From Saprospiraceae bacterium (GTDB lineage: Bacteria > Bacteroidota > Bacteroidia > Chitinophagales > Saprospiraceae), in assembly GCA_024103005.1 (NCBI GenBank), contig JAGFJA010000047.1:62001-126000 (forward strand): DNA of 64,000 nucleotides. Reading direction: 5' to 3'. Each line of letters starts with the position of its first letter. Position 1 is the first letter of the stretch. The notes below the pieces were generated by a model that ran no database searches, was not told the DNA's origin, and was given only the letters and a program-made list of their open reading frames with translations. Below, one piece after another: positions 56,048-64,000 of this stretch. Position numbers and translations under genes: made by a program.

Positions 56048-58120
56048 TTGAAATTTAAATTATTTATTCTAACAGTTTTAGTGGGAAGTTTATATACTTC
56101 CTGTAAAAGTACAGGCTCATCTAATATGGCGCACACTGACCATTCTTCTGACACCTACGATTCCACTTTTCAGGTAGCTGCTCAGGAATTTGCCGATCTG
56201 AAGGTATTGAGATATCAGGTACCGGGATTCAATCAGTTACCTTTGAATCAGAAGCTTCTTGCTTACTATCTTTCTCAGGCTGCACTTTCCGGTAGAGATA
56301 TCATCTACGACCAGTTTAGCAGGAATGGCTTGACTATCCGTAAAACCATTGAAGCTATTTATAGTACATATACCGGAGATAAGACAACGGATGATTGGAA
56401 AAAATTCGAAGTTTATTGTGGCAGAGTGTGGTTCAGCAATGGCAACCATCATCACTATGGCAAACAAAAGTTCTTCCCGGAGATTTCCACTGAATATTTT
56501 GATCAACTGGTCAAGTCATCTGATGCGAAGAAGTTACCCCTCGCTTCCGGAGAAGACGTTAACTCCTTTCTGGCCAGGATCAAACCCATCTTATTTGACC
56601 CGAAAATTGAACCCAAACTGGTTGATTTAAGTCCCAATATAGACAATGTAAAAGCTTCTTCGGTTAATTTTTATCAGGACGTTAATCAACAAGATGTAGA
56701 AAATTTCTATTCAAAATTTGACAGTAAAGGTCATGCACCTATGTGGGGTCTGAACAGCCAATTGGTTAAGAAAAACGGCAAAGTCGAAGAAAGAGTTTGG
56801 AAACTTGGAGGCATGTACAGCCCTGCTATAGAAAAAATTATCTATTGGCTGGAAAAAGCAGTTACTGTAGCAGAAAATCCTCAGCAGAAAAAAACACTGG
56901 AACTGCTTATCCAATATTATAAAACCGGAGATTTACACACCTTCGATGATTACAGTATAGCATGGATCAACGACACCTCAAGCAGGGTCGATGCCGTCAA
57001 CGGATTTATTGAAGTGTATGAAGATCCGATTGGTAGAAAGGCCACATTTGAAAGCGTTGTAAGTATAAAAGACTTAGAAGCAACCAAAAGAATCGCAGCT
57101 ATTGCCAAGGAAGCTCAATGGTTTGAAGATCATTCACCCCTGATGCCGGAACACAAGAAGAAAAATGTCAAAGGTATCATTGCAAAGGCAATAACGGTCG
57201 TAATGGAAGCCGGAGCCACTGCGCCTTCAGGACCAATAGGCATCAATCTTCCTAACAACGAATGGATTAGAAAAGAACATGGGTCCAAATCTGTTTCACT
57301 CAGTAATATTATTCACTCTTACAATGTGGATGGTGCGACAAGCGGAATGCTGGATGAATTTGGAGTTAATGATGAAGTAAAGGCAAGAATTAAAAAATAC
57401 GGAAACCTTACCAGCGACCTTCATACGGATATGCATGAAGCAATAGGTCATGCTTCCGGCCAAATTAATCCGGGAGTGGAAACCACAGATAAAACACTAA
57501 AAAATTATGCCTCTACACTGGAAGAAGCCAGAGCGGATCTCGTAGCCTTATATTACATGATTGACCAAAAACTGGTTGATATTGGTGTCCTTCCTAACGT
57601 TGACGCCGGAAAAGCAGAATATGATTCTTATATGATGAATGGTTTAATGACACAATTGGTAAGAATAGAACCCGGTCACGACCTTGAAGAAGCTCATATG
57701 AGAAACAGGCAATTAGTGGCTAAATGGGCTTATGAAAAAGGAAAAGCAGACAATGTAGTTGAATTTGTCAAAAAGAATGGAAAGACTTACGTCCGGATTA
57801 ATGATTACAACAAACTCAGAGAACTGTTTGGTCAACTTCTCAGAGAAATTCAACGAGTTAAGTCAGAAGGCGACTATGAGGCAGGTAAAAATCTTGTGGA
57901 GAATTATGGCGTAAAAGTTGACCCTGTACTGCACAAAGAAGTTTTGGACAGATATAAGAAATTAAATATCAAACCATATAAAGGATTTATTCAACCCCGA
58001 TATGTTCCTGTCATGGATGGTGATAAGATCATTGATGTGAAGGTTGAATATCCCGACAATTTTTTCGCACAGATGTTAGAATACGGTGAAAAATATTCAT
58101 TTCTGCCCTTAAACAATTGA
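56048..58120 (+). CDS. Dipeptidyl-peptidase III family lipoprotein (M49)
   Basis: Zinc exopeptidase removing dipeptides from N-termini. Seen: lipoprotein signal peptide with lipobox YTSC; zinc site HEAIGH (His463, Glu464, His468; family HExxGH) and the third-ligand motif EEARAD (Glu492/Glu493); 690 residues, normal for bacterial M49. 'GPIGINLPNNEWIRKEHGSKSV' and 'GVNDEVKARIKKYG' are family stretches. The start is TTG 56048, since the nearby ATG at 56038 is out of frame. Lipid anchoring places it in the envelope, suggesting use of external peptides (inference). Ends in a terminator. Confidence 0.92.
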   Translation: MKFKLFILTVLVGSLYTSCKSTGSSNMAHTDHSSDTYDSTFQVAAQEFADLKVLRYQVPGFNQLPLNQKLLAYYLSQAALSGRDIIYDQFSRNGLTIRKTIEAIYSTYTGDKTTDDWKKFEVYCGRVWFSNGNHHHYGKQKFFPEISTEYFDQLVKSSDAKKLPLASGEDVNSFLARIKPILFDPKIEPKLVDLSPNIDNVKASSVNFYQDVNQQDVENFYSKFDSKGHAPMWGLNSQLVKKNGKVEERVWKLGGMYSPAIEKIIYWLEKAVTVAENPQQKKTLELLIQYYKTGDLHTFDDYSIAWINDTSSRVDAVNGFIEVYEDPIGRKATFESVVSIKDLEATKRIAAIAKEAQWFEDHSPLMPEHKKKNVKGIIAKAITVVMEAGATAPSGPIGINLPNNEWIRKEHGSKSVSLSNIIHSYNVDGATSGMLDEFGVNDEVKARIKKYGNLTSDLHTDMHEAIGHASGQINPGVETTDKTLKNYASTLEEARADLVALYYMIDQKLVDIGVLPNVDAGKAEYDSYMMNGLMTQLVRIEPGHDLEEAHMRNRQLVAKWAYEKGKADNVVEFVKKNGKTYVRINDYNKLRELFGQLLREIQRVKSEGDYEAGKNLVENYGVKVDPVLHKEVLDRYKKLNIKPYKGFIQPRYVPVMDGDKIIDVKVEYPDNFFAQMLEYGEKYSFLPLNN

Positions 58121-58142
58121 TTTTTGTTGGTTTAGTTATTAT

Positions 58143-58174
58143 AAAGCCCGACAGTTTGGTAATCGTCGGGCTTT
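58143..58174 (+). terminator. Rho-independent terminator
   Basis: AAAGCCCGAC...GTCGGGCTTT hairpin, 12-base loop, then T-run. 22 bases after the peptidase stop; it may also serve the convergent TonB receptor gene (stop at 58205) in part. Confidence 0.9.
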
Positions 58175-58204
58175 TTGTTCTATATAAAATTAAGGCGAAC
58201 CTGG

Positions 58205-60649
58205 TTATTTGAGAGTATATCTCAAGCCTACATAAAAGTTTCTTCCTGCCTGCGGGAAATAACCGACCGAACTGTAAAAGTCATTCCCTTCTTTCTGGAT
58301 GTAAGGGTCACCTTGAGCCGGATCATAACCGGTAGCCTTAAACCGGTAAGTCCACCCATTATTGACATATCTTCTGTCAAAGAGATTTTTTACCTGGATA
58401 TCCAGATTAAAATGACTTCTTCCAATAGCAATTGGTACTGCCAGTCCGGCTCCAAACAACCGATAAGCAGGAAGCTTACTGTATGAATTTTCCGAATTAT
58501 CCAGGTATTGACTACTTACATGTTTCAGATCAGCGTACACTTTAAACTGACTTAGACGGCTAGCCTTAAACGGAAACCAGCCAATTTCTCCATAACCTAC
58601 AATTGCTGGGCTAAAACCGATGGCTGAATTACCGTGATTCACGACCTCCTGGTCAAGATATTCTATATCGCTTCCAACCAATTCGCTGACGTCTATATAT
58701 TCTTTAAAATCGATAATCTTATTGGCACTTACAGCCAAATTTCCATGGATTTCCAAACTACTATTCAGTCGGTAAGCAAGATCCACCTCGATCCCTGCAC
58801 GATAACTTTTATCCACATTAAATCGTGTATATGCGCCCACATCATTGATCTGACCGGTTAACAATAAATGATTCTTGTAGTACATGTAATAAATATTAGA
58901 ATGTATCTTTAAATTTTCCCTGATTAATTTATAACCAAATTCAAAATCATATAACCTTTCAGGTCTTGGCGTTTTGCCCGGTGCAGCATCTTTGAAATCA
59001 TCCCGGTTGGGTTCCTTGTTTGCAACACCACCGTAGATATACAAATAATCCGGCTTGTCGGGTTTGAGCAGAAATGAAGACCCTAATTTAGGATTAAAGA
59101 ACAGGAAACTTTTATGCAAAATTGCCGGATTGGCGGCCTCGTCCAGACCTTCATAATGATAAGACAACTGTCTTAACTGGAGGTCAATGAAGTAATTAAA
59201 TTTTTTGAATGCAAATTCAGATCTAGCAAACAAACTTGCCTCCTGCTTCTTTGCCGGATTGTCATAATATTTTCTTAGACTCCAATCAATCAAACCTCTT
59301 TCATTCTTGATAATTCCAAAATGACGACCATGATAATATTGAAAATTTCCTCCCAGTTGATGCGTCCATTTACCTTGCTTATGATCCAGAACAACATTGA
59401 TACCATTGAGAGAGTTATCAAGCCATCGTTCACGAATCAAAGCAACATCCTGAGAGGGTAATTCAGGAAAATAATCTGCTATGTCATCCTCCCTGTACTG
59501 ATTATAGTAGCCTTTTCCTAAGGTATTGTATAAGGTAAACTGCAAGTCTGTCCCCGGGTTAATAACCCATCTTCCTATTAAACGATTATAAATTTGAGTA
59601 TAATTATCCGTTTCATCATCAAAAAAGGTTCCGTCTCCTTTCAAACCGGAGGGATTGTATGTCGTTTTATAATCTTGCAAATAATACTGAATCGGAACAC
59701 CGTTCCAAGCTTGATAGGTTCTTTCTTTTCCAAGATAAAAATGGCCTGTCAGACTAAATTTATCCCGGATATACTGAGCCTGAATGGACCCTGAATTTAA
59801 ATCTGAGCTCGCCCTGTCTATGTACCCATCTGAAGAAATCATACTTCCTCTTACCTTGAATCTGAAATATTTCCATAAAGTCCCTGATTGACCGGAGGCA
59901 CTCAATTTGAAAGTATTGAACGAGCCAAATCCTGCCTGGGTCATAAGTACGGGCACTGCACTTAAAAATCCGGAACGGAGATTAATATTGGCACCAAAGG
60001 CTCCGGGCCCTGCCGTGGAAATACCAACACCCCTCTGGATCTGAATATTCTGTATATCCTCAATCAGGTCAGGTAAATCAACCCAGAAAACATTCTGTGA
60101 CTCCGCATCATTTACCGGTACGCCATCAATCATGACATTTATCCGAGTCTGATCACTGCCCCTTATCCGCAAACCGGAATAACCTATATTATTACCAGCA
60201 TCAGAAGTTGATACACTTCCCGGCAATGAAGACAGTAAGGAAGGCATATCAGAAGCTTCGCTACCTGAATAAACAGTCTTTCGGGATACAGTTTTTTGAG
60301 TCACGGCAGAATTATCATTTGCCCAGGAAGCTGTTATAATACTCCCATCAAGAATAATTTTCTCACTTTTTAAAGTCAGAAGTATCTGACTCCTATACTC
60401 TGTAATAGTGGTATCTAAAGTCTCCATACCAACATAGGTAACAATAAGCCGAGCAGGAAAATGGAATAAAGACTCTACCAATCCATTTTCGTCAGTCACC
60501 AGGGACAAATTTTTATAATGAATAGATGCTCCCTCCAGAGAGATCCCATCTGAGTTTGTAATAAAAACAGAAGAACTCTGGGCAAAAAGCCAAAAAGGCA
60601 ACAGTGCGAAAACTGTCAAAAAAAATTTGAATAAAATTTTTGAAAACAT
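58205..60649 (-). CDS. TonB-dependent outer-membrane receptor, probably for thiamine
   Basis: Outer-membrane active transporter. Seen: signal peptide (ends near LFA-QSS), an N-terminal carboxypeptidase-regulatory-like beta domain ('GISLEGASIHYKNLSLVTDENG'), a plug domain ('SGLRIRGSDQTRINVMIDGVPVNDAESQNVFW'), and a ~600-residue beta-barrel ending 'GRNFYVGLRYTLK' with a terminal aromatic-rich strand. 814 residues. A TPP riboswitch with a good promoter precedes it, so the cargo is most likely thiamine or a precursor; TPP-controlled receptors of this kind (Omr1/OMPthi) are known in Bacteroidota. No inner-membrane PnuT or thiamine kinase gene is next to it in the window. Confidence 0.92.
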   Translation of the reverse strand: MFSKILFKFFLTVFALLPFWLFAQSSSVFITNSDGISLEGASIHYKNLSLVTDENGLVESLFHFPARLIVTYVGMETLDTTITEYRSQILLTLKSEKIILDGSIITASWANDNSAVTQKTVSRKTVYSGSEASDMPSLLSSLPGSVSTSDAGNNIGYSGLRIRGSDQTRINVMIDGVPVNDAESQNVFWVDLPDLIEDIQNIQIQRGVGISTAGPGAFGANINLRSGFLSAVPVLMTQAGFGSFNTFKLSASGQSGTLWKYFRFKVRGSMISSDGYIDRASSDLNSGSIQAQYIRDKFSLTGHFYLGKERTYQAWNGVPIQYYLQDYKTTYNPSGLKGDGTFFDDETDNYTQIYNRLIGRWVINPGTDLQFTLYNTLGKGYYNQYREDDIADYFPELPSQDVALIRERWLDNSLNGINVVLDHKQGKWTHQLGGNFQYYHGRHFGIIKNERGLIDWSLRKYYDNPAKKQEASLFARSEFAFKKFNYFIDLQLRQLSYHYEGLDEAANPAILHKSFLFFNPKLGSSFLLKPDKPDYLYIYGGVANKEPNRDDFKDAAPGKTPRPERLYDFEFGYKLIRENLKIHSNIYYMYYKNHLLLTGQINDVGAYTRFNVDKSYRAGIEVDLAYRLNSSLEIHGNLAVSANKIIDFKEYIDVSELVGSDIEYLDQEVVNHGNSAIGFSPAIVGYGEIGWFPFKASRLSQFKVYADLKHVSSQYLDNSENSYSKLPAYRLFGAGLAVPIAIGRSHFNLDIQVKNLFDRRYVNNGWTYRFKATGYDPAQGDPYIQKEGNDFYSSVGYFPQAGRNFYVGLRYTLK

Positions 60650-60699
60650 AATTTAAAATTCATGAATGCTAATGCATGGGGTCTGCCTTAGCTCCTATT

Positions 60700-60787
60700 C
60701 ACAAATTACCATCCCTTCCACTATTATAGTGGCAGGTTCAATGGGTCTAATCTCAGCCGAATAAATCCAGCACCCCAATAAAGATTG
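60700..60787 (-). promoter_or_regulatory. TPP (thiamine pyrophosphate) riboswitch
   Basis: Minus-strand THI-box elements in the right order: GGGGTGC (60770-60776), GGCTGAGA with CTGAGA at 60751-60756, ACCC (60743-60746), GAACCTG (60733-60739), a CCACTA/TAGTGG stem in place of the usual P5-type stem, then AAGGGATGG. P1 can form from TTATT (60777-60781) and GGTAA (60706-60710). Downstream, AGACCCCATG (about 60676-60684) mimics the aptamer's own AGACCCATTG and could compete for GGGGT, a plausible switch. It lies ~55-130 bases upstream of the TonB receptor and should repress it when TPP is plentiful. Confidence 0.85.
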
Positions 60788-60792
60788 ATGCA

Positions 60793-60825
60793 CAAATGTA
60801 AATATAATTTAAAATTCGACCCAAA
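60793..60825 (-). promoter_or_regulatory. Promoter for the riboswitch-controlled receptor
   Basis: On the minus strand TTTG (60822-60825), a 21-base spacer and TACATTTG (60793-60800) match the Bacteroidota consensus TTTG-N19-21-TAnnTTTG. Transcription would start just before the riboswitch P1 stem. Confidence 0.7.
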
Positions 60826-60960
60826 TTTTTCCTTCACCATCTTTTTTACATGCTATAAAAAGCACAAACAGTTGCTTTAAGTTTTCCATGAAATATTTAT
60901 AAAGGCACTTCAGTGCACATTAAAGAAAGTTGTTTATTAAAAATAATGCATTTAATATTG

Positions 60961-60968
60961 TATCTTTG
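60961..60968 (+). promoter_or_regulatory. -7 promoter box TATCTTTG
   Basis: Exact TAnnTTTG match 37 bases before the glycosyltransferase start. The rest of the 356-base divergent gap 60650-61005 holds the riboswitch and its promoter on the other strand; a small GCACT/AGTGC hairpin lies near 60905-60917. Confidence 0.45.
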
Positions 60969-61005
60969 AAATCTACCTATTTCAGCAACTAATTCATTTA
61001 TAAGA

Positions 61006-61644
61006 ATGGATGTTTATAAAAATACCAATCCTGCCATCACCGTTATCATGGTCACATATAACAGAGCAGGATATTTACACAGAGCTATTCAGTCATTTTT
61101 GAACCAGACAGTCAAGGATAATGAATTAATAATCGTAGATGACGGTAGTACAGACAATACCTTTGATATAGTTTGCCAGTTCATGAACCATCATCCGAAT
61201 ATTCGGTATATGCGCCACACAAATCGCAATATTTCACTTTCTAAAAATGCGGGAATATTAAATGCCGTCGGGAAATATATTACTTTTCTAGACAGTGATG
61301 ACGAATATAAACCGGATTATCTGGCAAAGAGATATGCCTTTATGGAGGCACATCCGGAAATAGATATGCTGGAAGGAGGTGTCATTATCATTGGGAACCC
61401 TTATGTCAAAGACCGAAATAATCCGGATCTTGATATTCATCTTTCTCAATGTCATATTGGAGCCACATTCTTCGCAAAATCAACCGTTTTCACTGAATTA
61501 GACGGTTATGACAAAGAAATATCCTACAGTGAAGACAGTGCATTCTGGATAAAAGCAAATCAAAAATATAAAATCCATAAATTTGATGAACCGGGGTACA
61601 TTTATTACAGAAATACACCTGGAAGTATATGCAATACAATTTAA
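61006..61644 (+). CDS. Family 2 glycosyltransferase
   Basis: Nucleotide-sugar-dependent glycosyltransferase with GT-A fold. Seen: 'ITVIMVTYNRAGYLHRAIQSFLNQT', 'IIVDDGSTDNT', the acidic metal site FLDSDDEY, and a downstream 'YSEDSAFWIKA' acceptor-side motif. 212 residues, on the short side, with no membrane helices. It stands alone, with its own -7 box and no glycan-synthesis neighbours in view, so its product (LPS, exopolysaccharide or protein glycan) cannot be told. Confidence 0.88.
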   Translation: MDVYKNTNPAITVIMVTYNRAGYLHRAIQSFLNQTVKDNELIIVDDGSTDNTFDIVCQFMNHHPNIRYMRHTNRNISLSKNAGILNAVGKYITFLDSDDEYKPDYLAKRYAFMEAHPEIDMLEGGVIIIGNPYVKDRNNPDLDIHLSQCHIGATFFAKSTVFTELDGYDKEISYSEDSAFWIKANQKYKIHKFDEPGYIYYRNTPGSICNTI

Positions 61645-62024
61645 AAAAAATATATTTATATAAATACTATCATTTATTATTTATATTTCTAAATTTATTT
61701 TTATTTATTAGTTTTTTTATATTTAATAGTTATCCATAATTCAACTAAATTGTATAAACATCATCTTACATATACTATATTATCAATATTATATTATAGC
61801 ATTTTATGCATTTGGCATACTTATATTTTAATATTTAACTAATTAACAAATATTAAATAAATATTTATTTAAGACATTTATATCCTTTTATTAATTTCTT
61901 TATTATATTTGTTCCGGGAATTAAAAAAATCCCGTAAAACCATTCAGGGAGGCCAAATTATTTTACAAATTGGCCATAGTTTGCTGAGCGGCAAAAGGGA
62001 CACAAAACAGACAAACTTATCAAA
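61645..62024. other. Non-coding gap and structured leader of the oxidase locus
   Basis: The first 250 bases are extremely AT-rich with no signal I recognise. Then a -7 box TATATTTG (61904-61911), and in the presumed transcript two hairpins: CGGGA/TCCCG (61915-61934) right at the expected start, and GGCCAA/TTGGCC (61951-61975). A 66-codon frame at 61909-62109 overlaps the leader and the next gene and is not credible. Confidence 0.45.
61904..61911 (+). promoter_or_regulatory. -7 promoter box TATATTTG
   Basis: Exact TAnnTTTG match 114 bases before the oxidase subunit II start. No FNR/NnrR-type site (such as TTGAN6TCAA) is evident around it. Confidence 0.5.
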
Positions 62025-62606
62025 ATGGATATATTTAATACTTTATTATCTATCCAAAGTTTTGCAGCTACAATTTCCTTTATTGCAGGAGCTTTGGTGG
62101 TATCAGTAGTAGCATTTTTAATGATTTCATCAAAAAATGTTGAAGAAAAACATCTGGCAAAGGAAAAAGTCTATAAAGTACGGGATAAGTACTTTGTCTT
62201 CCTTTCTGCCTGCATTGTTGCCGGATTATTCATTTCCCTGAGGCTTCTACCCTATTCTCCGTTTGAAAGCCACCCGGATCAGGAAGTTACAGTTGTTGCA
62301 ATGCAATGGGCATGGAAAATGGGCATCGGCAAGACTGACCTTTCACCATCTGAATTTCAGGGAATAAATGAAGTCACGGTTGAATCCGGAAAACATATCC
62401 AATTCTTAGTCACTTCAGCTGATGTGAACCATAATTTTGCTATATATAATAACGCCGGAGACCTGGTTGCTCAAACACAAGCTATGCCCGGCTATCAGAA
62501 TAAATTAGATTATATCTTCCCCGAAGCAGGTGAATATCACGTATTGTGTCTGGAATATTGCGGTTTAGCTCACGGCTTCATGACTGCAACCATTCATGTA
62601 AAATAA
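62025..62606 (+). CDS. Heme-copper oxidase subunit II (CuA-bearing)
   Basis: Electron-entry subunit of a heme-copper oxidase or a related nitric oxide reductase. Seen: 193 residues, two membrane helices (about residues 10-33 and 51-72), then a periplasmic cupredoxin domain with a complete CuA site: His in SADVNHNFAIY and the CLEYCGLAHGFM motif (C-x3-C-x3-H-x2-M). Electron donor is therefore likely a cytochrome c or cupredoxin. There is no fused cytochrome c domain. Subunit I starts 15 bases downstream, so they form one operon. Gene name left open because the enzyme class is uncertain. Confidence 0.9.
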   Translation: MDIFNTLLSIQSFAATISFIAGALVVSVVAFLMISSKNVEEKHLAKEKVYKVRDKYFVFLSACIVAGLFISLRLLPYSPFESHPDQEVTVVAMQWAWKMGIGKTDLSPSEFQGINEVTVESGKHIQFLVTSADVNHNFAIYNNAGDLVAQTQAMPGYQNKLDYIFPEAGEYHVLCLEYCGLAHGFMTATIHVK

Positions 62607-62621
62607 AAAAAAGTGGAAAAT

Positions 62622-64000
62622 ATGTCGCAAATTAACTCTACCGATTTTAAGAAACAAAAAAACCTCATCGCTCTTTGGTCATATACCTTTTTGATAATTT
62701 TCCCCTTGCTGATTATTCTCGGACTTTTAATGAGGCTAAATCAGGGAGAAGTCATAGATTTAGGCATAGATAATTTTTACGTAGTCATGACCCTGCATGG
62801 TCTTGGCATGGCAGGATTATTGTATAGCATGGCTTTCGGAGCCTTATGGTACCTGCTGGCTTCCAGATATGTCAAACTCAACATCAAAGTAGGATATTTT
62901 ATATATACAACGGTGATCATTGGAGTGGTTGGACTAGTTATTGCCACCCTAATAGGAAAATTCGGGGCCGGCTGGTATTTATTATACCCACTCCCTTTCA
63001 AAGGGACATTCTGGCCAGGTTGGGCTACTGCACTTTCAATTATCTCTTTGATTCTATTGGGAATAGCCTGGCTCATTGGGAATATTCATGTTGTATATGC
63101 CTTAGCTCGAAATTTCGGTGGACTTGCAAATATTATCGGCTGGCAGTATCTTGGGCGAAAAAAGGTTGATACTGAGCTTCCTCCTGTTGTTTTAATTGCA
63201 GCCATCAGTTTAATTCCGGGAGTCATCGCTTTTCTTGCAGGAGCGGTCTTTCTGATTATGTTTCTTTTGCAAAATTTTGAGCCGGGGTTGAATTTTGATA
63301 ACCTGTTAGTTAAAAACCTGATATTTTTCTTTGGTCACACCCTGGTAAACATCACATTATACTGCTGCTTAGGCTGGGTTTATGCTCTTTTACCCGAATA
63401 CTCTGGCAGAGAATGGAAGGTCAATAAATTATTGGTTTACTCCTGGAATGCAACATTTTTCTTTATCCTTTTTGCATACTTCCATCATCTCTACATGGAT
63501 TTTGTCCAGCCAAAACCTTTGCATATAGCAGGTCAGCTTGCTTCTTACTTCAGCGCTATCCCTGCAACTGCAGTTACCATGTTTGGTGTCATCAGCCAGA
63601 TATACCGTTCGAAAATCAGATGGACCATTGTTCCCACTACTTTTCTACTAGGTGTGGCCGGCTGGGCAATAGGCGGTTTTGCAGCAGTTGTAGATTCCAC
63701 CATAGCAATAAATAAGATCTTACACAACACCTTATGGGTACCAGCCCATTTCCATACTTATATGCTCACGGGGGTAGTCCTGTTCCTGCTTGGCTTTTTG
63801 TTCCATCTTACACAGACAAAGGACGAGCAAGTGAAAGACAAGCTATCAATTACGGGTTTCTGGACGTTTCTGATTGCCGCACATTGCTTTGTAGCTTCTT
63901 TTTATGCAGGTGGATTGAATAGCATCCCTCGACGTTATTCCGATTACACAGGCATACCCATGGCATCTACTCACTCCACCGGAGCAACACTTGCAGCCAT
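62622..64000 (+). CDS. Heme-copper oxidase subunit I, B-type-like, atypical active site (partial, runs off window)
   Basis: The first 459 codons are open to the window end. Seen: helix II low-spin heme ligand in TLHGLGMAG, helix VI FFFGHTLVN with CuB ligand His239, the CuB pair YFHHLYMD (about residues 288-289), HNTLWVPAHFH with the heme ligands (about 376 and 378), and GLNSIPRRYSDY. Order and spacing match ba3-type (B-family) oxidases such as that of Thermus. At residue 243 Asn replaces the crosslinked Tyr of HPxVY; the C-type (cbb3) Tyr position, six before the HH pair, is Ile. An oxygen reductase would normally need this Tyr, so a nitric oxide reductase role is possible. Confidence 0.88.
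   Translation, partial: MSQINSTDFKKQKNLIALWSYTFLIIFPLLIILGLLMRLNQGEVIDLGIDNFYVVMTLHGLGMAGLLYSMAFGALWYLLASRYVKLNIKVGYFIYTTVIIGVVGLVIATLIGKFGAGWYLLYPLPFKGTFWPGWATALSIISLILLGIAWLIGNIHVVYALARNFGGLANIIGWQYLGRKKVDTELPPVVLIAAISLIPGVIAFLAGAVFLIMFLLQNFEPGLNFDNLLVKNLIFFFGHTLVNITLYCCLGWVYALLPEYSGREWKVNKLLVYSWNATFFFILFAYFHHLYMDFVQPKPLHIAGQLASYFSAIPATAVTMFGVISQIYRSKIRWTIVPTTFLLGVAGWAIGGFAAVVDSTIAINKILHNTLWVPAHFHTYMLTGVVLFLLGFLFHLTQTKDEQVKDKLSITGFWTFLIAAHCFVASFYAGGLNSIPRRYSDYTGIPMASTHSTGATLAA

Noticed and set aside
56048-58120. M49 peptidase with possibly non-canonical zinc motif HEAIGH
   Set aside because: It fits the family pattern HExxGH, and the EEARAD motif is also intact, so it is an ordinary member.
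1-64000. tRNA, rRNA, CRISPR arrays, insertion sequences, prophage or defence genes
   Set aside because: Looked for on both strands; no cloverleaf, transposase, integrase or nuclease-defence module was recognisable.

Overview
The window is a chromosomal stretch of a low-GC member of the Bacteroidota, probably of the Saprospiria/Chitinophagia side. The lineage call is an inference from gene content; the rank below phylum is uncertain. Reasons: C-terminal type IX secretion (T9SS) sorting domains of both type A and type B (gliding-motility-associated) on several giant proteins; families typical of the phylum (BT_3928-like DoxX protein, long NusB, DUF5606, thrombospondin-type-3 OmpA protein); recurring TAnnTTTG -7 promoter boxes; and A-rich translation starts almost without Shine-Dalgarno sequences. 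I count 40 protein genes. I found no tRNA, rRNA, CRISPR array, insertion sequence or prophage.

Left part (1-29.4 kb): mostly housekeeping. It opens with a di-heme cytochrome c lipoprotein, then a biotinyl carrier protein convergent with DNA polymerase I, then a BT_3928-like membrane protein with nusB. An OmpA-type protein is followed by a compact run: guaA, a periplasmic-binding-like lipoprotein, an aldehyde dehydrogenase, trmH and an rRNA m5C methyltransferase. birA diverges from an rsfS-ftsH-ogt-pyrD-sulfatase run. After that come acetoacetyl-CoA synthetase, a DUF1573 lipoprotein, mutS, an unknown small protein and prmC.

Middle part (29.6-45.8 kb): a cell-surface island of four T9SS cargo proteins. 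They are an 1844-residue protein with eleven Ig-like modules, an 1870-residue protein with three nearly identical 65-residue repeats, a 1303-residue protein with an N-terminal proprotein-convertase P-domain, and a 257-residue cohesin-like protein. The first is preceded by a -7 box lying exactly between the arms of a perfect 9-bp inverted repeat, then by a potential stem-loop leader.

Right part (46-64 kb): two Hsp20 chaperones, a MltD-like lytic transglycosylase, hisS, an unknown lipoprotein, a DUF1015 protein, a secreted endonuclease I, a glycosyltransferase with DUF5606, a dipeptidyl-peptidase III lipoprotein and a TonB-dependent receptor. The receptor sits behind a promoter and a TPP riboswitch, so it is most likely a thiamine uptake receptor. 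The window ends in a two-gene heme-copper oxidase locus. Subunit II has a complete CuA site. Subunit I is cut by the window edge and has Asn where oxygen reductases carry the His-crosslinked Tyr (HTLVN instead of HPxVY), which points to a possible nitric oxide reductase of the B-type lineage. This is the most interesting observation in the window.
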